DNA from: Elusimicrobia bacterium RIFOXYB2_FULL_49_7
GTDB taxonomy: Bacteria; Fibrobacterota; OXYB2-FULL-49-7
Reading direction: 5' to 3'
NCBI GenBank assembly: GCA_001800515.1
Contig: MGVN01000150.1
Coordinates: 1-6,810 of the forward strand
Length of the DNA stretch: 6,810 nucleotides
The notes beneath the pieces were generated by a model. It had not been told where the DNA came from, ran no database searches, and saw only the letters and a list, made by a program, of their open reading frames with translations. Below, piece by piece: positions 1 through 5,419 of this stretch. The translations under genes were made by a program, and so were the position numbers. The first letter of the stretch is position 1; the number at the start of each line of letters is the position of its first letter.

Positions 1-1514
1 TAGATAAGACACTGCACAATATGCGTCCGGATCTCGTTTTAGCGGGTCGTACGTTGTTTGGCGCACATCCGCCCAAAGGACAGCAGTTGGAGGATCACTA
101 TTTCGGCTCCATCCGTGCTCGCGTGTTGAGTTATATGATGGAAGTGGAGGATGAGCTGGTCAAGTTGGGTATTCCGGTGAAGACGCGGCACAATGAAGTG
201 GCGCCGAACCAGTTTGAAATAGCCCCCATCTTTGAAGAGGTTTCCGTGGCGGCCGATCATAACCAAGTGACCATGGAAGTGCTGCGAAAAGTGGCCATCA
301 AGCACAGCTTGGCTCTGTTGCTGCATGAGAAACCCTTTAGCGGGATCAATGGTTCCGGCAAGCACAACAATTTCTCAATGTGCGATGATTTCGGCAACAA
401 TCTGCTTGAACCGGGTCATACCCCGTTCGATAATCTCCAGTTTTTAGTCATTCTGTTGGCCACGATTCGTGCTGTCAAGACACGCGGCCATCTGTTGCGC
501 GCCTCAGTGGCGAGTGCGGGCAACGACCACCGGTTAGGGGCCAATGAAGCACCGCCGGCCATCATGTCGGTTTTTATCGGGGAACAGCTGATGGAGGTCA
601 TTGATCGAATTGAAAATGAGACCGCTATCGGCAAAAGCAAATCCACCACTCTGGATCTCGGATTGGATCAATTGCCCATTATCCGCAAAGATGCCACGGA
701 TCGCAACCGCACCTCTCCCTTTGCCTTTACCGGAAATAAGTTTGAATTCCGGGCTGTGGGAAGCTCCGCTTCCATTGCGTGGCCCAATTGCGTGCTGAAT
801 ACCATTGTGGCCGAATCATTGGATGTGCTTTGCGACCGTATTGAAGCCAAGATGCGTACCGGAGACGATTTTAAAAAGGCGGTCCTGTCCGTGGCACGCG
901 AAACCATTACCGAGGTCAGACCGGTCATTTTCAATGGAGACAACTATTCCAAGGAATGGGAAAAGGAGGCTGAAAAACGGGGTCTGATCAATGATCGCGA
1001 TACCCCCTCAGCCCTTAAGCACTGGGTGGCCAAGGAGACGGTCGATCTCTTTTCCAAATATAAGGTTTTCAAGGAAACGGAGTTGAAGTCCCGTTATCAT
1101 ATTCATCTTGAATCCTATATCAAGACCGTTAACATTGAGGCCATGCTGTCCAAAGAGATGGCTCAGACCATCATTTTTCCGGCAGCGGTTCATTATATTC
1201 ATACCCTGTCCAAGACGGCCAAAGATTTGTCGCAGGTGGCGGGATTGGACGATGAGGCCAAGAAGTTTGGTCACGAATTGCTGAATGAACTGGTTGCTCT
1301 GTCCGCCGGTCTGAATAAGGAGATGAAGAATCTCGATAAAGCCGTTAAAAAAGCGATGGAAGAGTCGGATTTTCAGAAAGAGGCCGAGGAATACCGGCAC
1401 AAGGTCATCCCGGTCATGAATAAGCTGCGGGAGACCGGGGATCGCATCGAACAACTGGTGGACGATTCGCTCTGGTCCCTTCCGAAGTACCGTGAAATGC
1501 TGTTTCTGATGTAA
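1..1514 (+). CDS. glnN: Glutamine synthetase type III, C-terminal part (5' end outside window)
   Basis: Catalyses ATP-dependent amidation of glutamate with ammonium in the cytoplasm. The frame is open from the window edge (first whole codon at base 3), and the residues before the first ATG at 21 already match the family, so that ATG is internal. About 503 residues are visible; family members run to roughly 700-730, so some 200 N-terminal residues are missing. Seen: [20 protein letters not shown] near the start, RHNEVAP (186-206), [10 protein letters not shown] (348-377) in the nucleotide/glutamate-binding barrel, and [13 protein letters not shown] (729-767). These blocks are characteristic of type III rather than type I or II enzymes. 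The last ~170 residues are the helical, charged C-terminal region usual for GSIII. No frameshift or internal stop. The promoter and any nitrogen-control sites lie upstream of the window. The gene converges on the hydrolase gene, 16 bp between stops. Confidence 0.96.
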   Translation, partial: DKTLHNMRPDLVLAGRTLFGAHPPKGQQLEDHYFGSIRARVLSYMMEVEDELVKLGIPVKTRHNEVAPNQFEIAPIFEEVSVAADHNQVTMEVLRKVAIKHSLALLLHEKPFSGINGSGKHNNFSMCDDFGNNLLEPGHTPFDNLQFLVILLATIRAVKTRGHLLRASVASAGNDHRLGANEAPPAIMSVFIGEQLMEVIDRIENETAIGKSKSTTLDLGLDQLPIIRKDATDRNRTSPFAFTGNKFEFRAVGSSASIAWPNCVLNTIVAESLDVLCDRIEAKMRTGDDFKKAVLSVARETITEVRPVIFNGDNYSKEWEKEAEKRGLINDRDTPSALKHWVAKETVDLFSKYKVFKETELKSRYHIHLESYIKTVNIEAMLSKEMAQTIIFPAAVHYIHTLSKTAKDLSQVAGLDDEAKKFGHELLNELVALSAGLNKEMKNLDKAVKKAMEESDFQKEAEEYRHKVIPVMNKLRETGDRIEQLVDDSLWSLPKYREMLFLM

Positions 1515-1524
1515 GAAGGGGAAT

Positions 1525-1550
1525 GGTTTTTCAGCCGGCTAAAACCTTTT
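1525..1550 (+). terminator. Weak hairpin-plus-T candidate terminator after glutamine synthetase
   Basis: GGTTTT (1525-1530) can pair with AAAACC (1541-1546), with an inner AG/CT pair around a CCGG loop and a two-base TC bulge. TTTT (1547-1550) follows at once. The stem is AT-rich and the T tract short, so termination would be inefficient. The placement, 10 bp after the glutamine synthetase stop and overlapping the end of the opposing gene, is what a terminator between convergent genes would need. Low confidence without a folding calculation. Confidence 0.3.
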
Positions 1551-2826
1551 CGATGTTCTTTTTGACAATTTTCTCGGCAGCCGGGGAGGTCATGCTGGCG
1601 GTTATTTCATATCCGCCCTGGGGAAAATGCTCGGCCGCAGGTACATATCCGATTTTAAGATCCCCGTACGCTGCAACGGCCAGCAACGGGCCACGGTATT
1701 TTTTATGGGCAAAAAACTGGTATTCCAGCAGCATTTCACCGGGAAGGAACAGGATTTTCGCTTTGTTGAGGCTGAGGCAGTTGAATTTATTTAGAGCATA
1801 AGATTTCCGATGGGTGATTGCGCCCAGCTTGCCCGCAGCGCCAAAACGTTCGCCGAGGTAAACATTGTTGTCTTTCAGTGACTTTATCAACTTGTTTTTC
1901 GGAATTCGCTTTGTGTCTATCGGAAGCGTTACAGGCAGGTTTTTCCATCGGCATGTCAATAGAGTTTGCCGCCGTTTTTTGCTCTGATTGATGGCTTTTA
2001 ACATGTACCGGAAAAGCCGACCCCCCAACTGCGTGATGTTTTTCTCAAGGTCTTTTCCCGTATATTTCCCAAAGGTGACGTCTCCGGCGCAGCCGGTCAT
2101 ATAGAGATGAAAAACGCCGGGAATTTCTTTTTGAAGAAGCCGCAAACTCTCTCCGACTGTGTCGCCCGATACGATACCGCGGCCGTCCGCAGTCTGCGGA
2201 TGGGTGGTGTAAAAACTAATCGTAGAAAGCAGCCGGTCGTTTTTATCCCAGAAGGTGATTGCACGTAATAGAGGATCCACAAGACCGATCGGCGCGGCTT
2301 TGACCTTGGGATCGCGGCATTTGGACCAGCGTATTCCCGCTATTTTTCCGTTTCGGCCGAGAATCCGGCGATTAGCACCCAGGCCGGAAACCTTGGTCGT
2401 ACCCATCCCGATTTCCGCTACGGCCCTCTTTTTATTCAGGCTCGCTTTGGCTGCGGTGCAGACATCTTTGACCATTTTGTTCCACCAGCCTCGCTTGAAC
2501 TGGCTGTCCAATCCGCCACGTTTCAGCCACTTTTCACGTTCCATAGTCATATAGGGGACGTCATGCTGATGGACCGTATGCAATGCCACATATTCTGGCC
2601 TTGTTCCGACCGCATCCGCGAGGCAGCGGGTGAATTCATCGTGAAGCCGGGCAAGTATTCCGCAGAAGTCAACAACACAGATGACATATTTTCGTTTGCC
2701 GTCATGGAAAATCAGACCCCGTGCAAACAGGGGATCCCTTATCTTTATTGCGGGATGGTCGGAATGGAGCAGAGGATGGCCGAGGGGAGGGGTTACGTTG
2801 CTTTTGAAGGAAGATATTTCTATCAT
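1531..2826 (-). CDS. Neutral/alkaline ceramidase-like metal hydrolase
   Basis: A 431-residue protein resembling the N-terminal domain of neutral/alkaline non-lysosomal ceramidases. Family features in order: an N-terminal SNVTPPLGHPL (residues 9-19), a histidine cluster HTVHQHD (83-89) where the family has its HTHSGP-type zinc site, FYTTHP with His209, GCAGDV (245-250), LPGE with Glu364, and IGYVPAAEHFPQGGYE (392-407) with Tyr394. His from the cluster, His209, Glu364 and Tyr394 would supply all four zinc ligands known in characterised neutral ceramidases. The family nucleophile serine in GDVSPN is replaced: here the motif reads GDVTFG, with Thr251. There is no signal peptide, so the protein looks cytoplasmic, unlike secreted ceramidases, and it lacks the family's C-terminal immunoglobulin-like domain. 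Many bacterial homologues of this length are uncharacterised, so ceramide is not a safe substrate. The ATG at 2826 has no clear Shine-Dalgarno. It lies downstream of, and on the same strand as, the AraC regulator gene. Confidence 0.85.
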   Translation of the reverse strand: MIEISSFKSNVTPPLGHPLLHSDHPAIKIRDPLFARGLIFHDGKRKYVICVVDFCGILARLHDEFTRCLADAVGTRPEYVALHTVHQHDVPYMTMEREKWLKRGGLDSQFKRGWWNKMVKDVCTAAKASLNKKRAVAEIGMGTTKVSGLGANRRILGRNGKIAGIRWSKCRDPKVKAAPIGLVDPLLRAITFWDKNDRLLSTISFYTTHPQTADGRGIVSGDTVGESLRLLQKEIPGVFHLYMTGCAGDVTFGKYTGKDLEKNITQLGGRLFRYMLKAINQSKKRRQTLLTCRWKNLPVTLPIDTKRIPKNKLIKSLKDNNVYLGERFGAAGKLGAITHRKSYALNKFNCLSLNKAKILFLPGEMLLEYQFFAHKKYRGPLLAVAAYGDLKIGYVPAAEHFPQGGYEITASMTSPAAEKIVKKNIEKVLAG

Positions 2827-2835
2827 AATGTGATT

Positions 2836-2865
2836 AAGATAGACACCCTAAAATAATAAAATCAA
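2836..2865 (-). promoter_or_regulatory. Possible promoter of the ceramidase-like gene
   Basis: Read on the minus strand, TTGATT (complement of 2860-2865) and TATCTT (complement of 2836-2841) are 18 bp apart, resembling -35 and -10 boxes. Initiation about seven bases downstream would leave only a few leader bases before the ATG at 2826, which fits the absence of a ribosome-binding site there. The stretch is AT-rich, so chance matches are likely. Confidence 0.22.
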
Positions 2866-2867
2866 GC

Positions 2868-2901
2868 AAAAATCAGAACTGGCGACCGTTATCAGGCCAG
2901 T
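2868..2901 (-). terminator. Terminator-like hairpin after the AraC regulator gene
   Basis: ACTGGC (2878-2883) and GCCAGT (2896-2901) form a perfect 6-bp stem with a 12-base loop. On the minus strand the stem is followed, after TCTGA, by TTTTT (complement of 2868-2872). The long loop and the five-base gap before the T tract make it a moderate candidate at best. It would separate the regulator transcript from the ceramidase-like gene. The rest of the 154-bp gap between these genes shows no convincing gene. Confidence 0.35.
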
Positions 2902-2980
2902 GTTCATGCTGACCCGTTACCATCTGCTGTTTCTGTTCTATTCAGCAGTGATCGGCTGTTTTCTTATCCATATTCTTCTG

Positions 2981-3886
2981 TCAAAGGGGGGGCGGTCGGA
3001 AGCCTTTAAGACGCTCTCTTGCCCCCTGGTTAATGAACTGTCGCGGTGGCAGTCCATATTTCCGTTTGAACCGTTTTGAGAAATAGTAAATATCCTCCAT
3101 TCCCACGCGGCTGCAGATTTCCTTAATCGGCAGATTGGATGTGGCGAGCAGCTTTTCCGCCAGGGAGAGTCTCAGGTTTTCCAGATACTGAACAAGGGTG
3201 CATCCGTAATGGCGTCGGAAGCGTCTGCAGAGGTGTTCCCGGCTGCAGGAAGCCAGTTCCGCCAGTTGTTGCAAAGATATTTTCAGGGAATAATTCCGGT
3301 TTAAGTACTGAATAATCCGTTCCAGCGGGTCGTCGGATTTTAAATGTGGAACCGCGCTGCCTTTTGGAATCGAGATAGACAGCATTTCTGCCATATGCTT
3401 GAGAAGAAAGAAGAGCCGGTTGGCAATGTCCACCTTGTCGGCATGGCTGGAGGGTGGGTTATATCCGAGTGCGGTGAAAAAATCCATTTCAGCGGAAAAG
3501 CGGCGGAACTGTTTCTGCGTCAGACGATTCCGGTCTGGGACAAAACCGCATCCCAATGCCGCAAACACTGTTTCAAACCCCATTCCGGCGGCCTCTCCGG
3601 TTTCATTGTGCAAGCTGAAGGTGATTTCCTTATAACTGTGTGCAGATACCCGATCCGGTAGGAACTGGTGGCGTTGCATAGGAGAAATGAAAATCAAATC
3701 TCCTGACCGGCAGCACACTTTTTCATCCTCAAGGCGAATCCAACCCGTGTTCTGATTATACAAAATAATATGATAGACCGTGTGTGCATGAAAATCGTAT
3801 CCGCGCAGTGACGCCGGTATTTTCTCAATGGAACTGTGCAATAGCTCCGGTACAAACCACCTGCTATCTATTTTAATTCCAATCAT
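2981..3886 (-). CDS. AraC-family transcriptional regulator
   Basis: DNA-binding regulator of 301 residues. The N-terminal part (about residues 30-110) has the pattern of the AraC cupin-like sensing domain: DFHAHTVYHIILY, then RSGDLIFISPMQRHQF, where the histidines and the G-D-L-x-x-x-x-P turn are typical. The C-terminal ~100 residues hold two helix-turn-helix units: ISLQQLAELASCSREHLCRRF (from about 203) and IKEICSRVGMEDIYYFSKRF (from about 254), followed by KRKYGLPPRQF, the family's closing signature. I chose the ATG at 3886. A TTG at 3916 would add ten mostly hydrophobic residues (frame open, no ribosome-binding site), and the ATG product matches the usual length better; neither start has a strong Shine-Dalgarno. 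The gene diverges from the UroD-like gene with 97 bp between starts, and the ceramidase-like gene follows on the same strand, so both are candidate targets. The effector cannot be read from sequence; a sugar or other small metabolite is usual for the family. Confidence 0.93.
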   Translation of the reverse strand: MIGIKIDSRWFVPELLHSSIEKIPASLRGYDFHAHTVYHIILYNQNTGWIRLEDEKVCCRSGDLIFISPMQRHQFLPDRVSAHSYKEITFSLHNETGEAAGMGFETVFAALGCGFVPDRNRLTQKQFRRFSAEMDFFTALGYNPPSSHADKVDIANRLFFLLKHMAEMLSISIPKGSAVPHLKSDDPLERIIQYLNRNYSLKISLQQLAELASCSREHLCRRFRRHYGCTLVQYLENLRLSLAEKLLATSNLPIKEICSRVGMEDIYYFSKRFKRKYGLPPRQFINQGARERLKGFRPPPL

Positions 3887-3930
3887 ACATATCAATATAA
3901 TACAAATATCAATCAATTTTAACCATTTTA

Positions 3931-3959
3931 TTGAGACCCGGTATTTGCTATTATATTAT
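3931..3959 (+). promoter_or_regulatory. Sigma-70-like promoter for the UroD-like gene
   Basis: TTGAGA (3931-3936) and TATTAT (3954-3959) are separated by exactly 17 bp, giving a near-consensus housekeeping promoter. Initiation near 3966 would leave a leader of about 18 bases containing the Shine-Dalgarno AGGAG at 3971-3975. This is the best promoter visible in the window. Confidence 0.5.
3950..3955 (-). promoter_or_regulatory. Perfect TATAAT on the minus strand, possible -10 of the AraC gene
   Basis: The complement of 3950-3955 is TATAAT, a perfect -10 box facing the AraC gene, and it shares two bases with the -10 box of the opposing promoter. No good -35 box stands 16-18 bp upstream, so it would need an activator or be a weak promoter. 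The transcript would carry a leader of about 55-60 bases before the ATG at 3886. Confidence 0.28.
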
Positions 3960-3983
3960 CAATAAACAAAAGGAGTCTGCTCG

Positions 3984-5087
3984 ATGACATCAAAACAGCG
4001 TTTTCAGGCCGTTATGAACCGTCAACTTCCGGATCGTTTGCCGGCGGATATGCTCTGGCCTCGTTCCGAAACCTTGCGGGACCTCAGGAACCATTTTAAA
4101 ACCGACTCCGATGAAACGGTACTCCGAAAACTGGGGGTCGATTTCCGCTGGGTGGGTTGCGGTGAAAAATATCCGGAATTCGAAAAAAAGTGCAATCGGG
4201 AAATGGTCGGGGATACTCCCGGTGCCGGGAAGCGGTATATTTTTCATGATGATCGCACTTTTGAGGATGAATGGGGCATTGTACACCGTATCGGCTCTGA
4301 CGGTAAATATTTGGAATGGAGGGGAGGGCCGCTGGTCGATAAGGAAAGCATTGGCGACTGGCAACCCCCGCAAATGGTCTTGCCTTCTGCCGATGCCATC
4401 AGGGCATCCTGGGCGTCCATAAAAGAGTATGTGCTTATTGGTGTGGTCACCATGCCCTTTAAAATCGCATGGCATGTCGCGAGTTATGAATACTTTCTGG
4501 CGCAAATGGCGCTTGATCCGGAATTCGTTGAGACGATATACGAGCGCATTTACGCGTTTGAAACCGCCAAAGCGGTGCGTATGGCTGAAGCCGGCGCAGA
4601 TGTGATTGCCATTGTGGGCGATATTGCAGGCAGCAATGGTCCCATGTTTTCCGTGAATATGTTTGAACGGTTTGACCTCCTTCGTTTTCAGAAAATGGTG
4701 GATACCATCAGGGCAGCGAATCCGACAGTGAAGATTCTTTATCATTCTGACGGTTTGCTGGAACCGTTCATTCCTGCTTTAATCAAATGCGGTATTGATA
4801 TCCTGAACCCCATTGAGTCCAACTGTATGGATCCTGCTGATATTAAGCGGAAATTCGGGGAGCAACTGGCCTTTCACGGTGCCATTTCAGTTCAGAAAAC
4901 CATTCCGAACGGCACGGTTGCGGATGTTAAAAACGAAGTTAATGAACGCATCCGTACCGTGGGATATAACGGCGGATATATTGTCAGTAATGAAAATAGT
5001 TTTCCCTATAATGCGCCGCTGGAAAATGTGCTGGCCATCTATGAGGCAGTACAGGCGTTTGACTATGCTTCCCTCAGGAACGGATAA
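3984..5087 (+). CDS. Uroporphyrinogen decarboxylase/MtaA-superfamily protein, not a heme-pathway HemE
   Basis: A 367-residue protein with the UroD/cobamide-methyltransferase barrel fold. The opening MTSKQRFQAVMNRQLPDRLP is the family's usual N-terminus, and EAGADVIAIVGDIAGSNGPMFS (202-223), KILYHSDG (250-257), CGIDILNPIE (269-278), FHGAISVQ (297-304) and PLENVLAIYEAV (345-356) follow the family's strand order. It lacks the Arg-rich PxWxMRQAGR motif near the N-terminus that true uroporphyrinogen decarboxylases use to hold substrate. It also lacks the zinc-binding cysteines of MtaA/CmuA methyltransferases: the usual HxCG reads H254-S-D-G, and the later cysteine position before PLEN reads NENS (336-339). 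The reaction is therefore unknown. The start is well supported: AGGAG at 3971-3975 lies 8 bases before the ATG, under a good promoter. It diverges from an AraC-type regulator, which suggests inducible catabolic use. No corrinoid protein or methyltransferase partner is in the window. Confidence 0.9.
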   Translation: MTSKQRFQAVMNRQLPDRLPADMLWPRSETLRDLRNHFKTDSDETVLRKLGVDFRWVGCGEKYPEFEKKCNREMVGDTPGAGKRYIFHDDRTFEDEWGIVHRIGSDGKYLEWRGGPLVDKESIGDWQPPQMVLPSADAIRASWASIKEYVLIGVVTMPFKIAWHVASYEYFLAQMALDPEFVETIYERIYAFETAKAVRMAEAGADVIAIVGDIAGSNGPMFSVNMFERFDLLRFQKMVDTIRAANPTVKILYHSDGLLEPFIPALIKCGIDILNPIESNCMDPADIKRKFGEQLAFHGAISVQKTIPNGTVADVKNEVNERIRTVGYNGGYIVSNENSFPYNAPLENVLAIYEAVQAFDYASLRNG

Positions 5088-5134
5088 ATTGAGGGGCCGG
5101 GACTTTTGTGAAAATCAGTCGAGACGGACGCTTT

Positions 5135-5404
5135 TTAATCGGTCTCCTCTGTCAGTTTTTCGGCATCATTCTTGTCTTGCGGACGCGAGGTGGAGCGCTT
5201 GTTTTTGAGTAGTTGCGCCTTACCGATAAAGAAGACAGAGGCTTTGCCATAGCGGCCTGTTACCCGTTCCTTATTCGCCTCCTCGTAAGATACCCCGTCC
5301 ATACGGTTCATCCTATCGACTCGAAGCGGTTCCATTCCGAGGTCTATGAAAGAGTGAAGAATTTCCGGCTTGTTTTGCCGGAACTCAATTAGGTAACTTT
5401 TCAT
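5135..5404 (-). CDS. Small hypothetical protein, 89 residues
   Basis: I do not recognise this ORF. The first ~65 residues have a mixed, globular-looking composition (MKSYLIEFRQNKPEIL near the start, then GRYGKASVFFIGKAQLL at about 50-66). The last ~23 are almost entirely polar or charged and probably disordered. It has no signal peptide, membrane segment or obvious motif. It fills an otherwise empty stretch between two plus-strand genes and uses ordinary-looking codons, which supports it being real. Against it: no clear Shine-Dalgarno precedes the ATG at 5404, and only 15 bp separate that ATG from the called start of the divergent DUF362 gene, leaving no room for promoters. It converges on the UroD-like gene with 47 bp between stops. 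Confidence 0.5.
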   Translation of the reverse strand: MKSYLIEFRQNKPEILHSFIDLGMEPLRVDRMNRMDGVSYEEANKERVTGRYGKASVFFIGKAQLLKNKRSTSRPQDKNDAEKLTEETD

Positions 5405-5419
5405 CCGGGAAACGAATCA

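Larger units (their letters stand above)
3891..3963. promoter_or_regulatory. Repeated ATCAAT boxes in the divergent intergenic region
   Basis: ATCAAT occurs four times: 3891-3896, 3908-3913, 3912-3917 and 3958-3963. The first two lie within a longer match, ATATCAA at 3889-3895 and 3906-3912, 17 bp apart. Direct repeats beside an AraC-type gene could be regulator half-sites, but the region is very AT-rich and six-base repeats may arise by chance. Confidence 0.22.

Noticed and set aside
2906..3079. A plus-strand ORF of 57 residues whose first half is hydrophobic and could be read as a membrane segment.
   Set aside because: It overlaps the 3' end of the AraC gene antisense by about 100 bases, has only a weak AGG upstream, and its second half is simply the complement of well-conserved helix-turn-helix coding sequence.
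3887..3916. TTG start at 3916 extending the AraC protein by ten residues.
   Set aside because: The extension (IDICIILIC) is encoded in the AT-rich promoter region, has no ribosome-binding site and is not expected at the start of a cupin domain; the ATG at 3886 is preferred, though not proven.
3990..4745. Long minus-strand open frame opposite the UroD-like gene (251 residues).
   Set aside because: It is the antisense reflection of a gene with a good promoter, ribosome-binding site and family motifs; rich in His and Phe and without a recognisable domain.
5071..5095. Inverted repeat CCCTCA/TGAGGG spanning the stop of the UroD-like gene, considered as a terminator.
   Set aside because: The loop is 13 bases and the stem is followed by GCCGGGAC rather than a T tract; the nearest T run (TTTT at 5104) is too far and too short.
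5121..5146. GAGAC/GTCTC inverted repeat near the end of the 89-residue ORF, considered as a terminator or a regulator site.
   Set aside because: Only five pairs with a 16-base loop; expected by chance.
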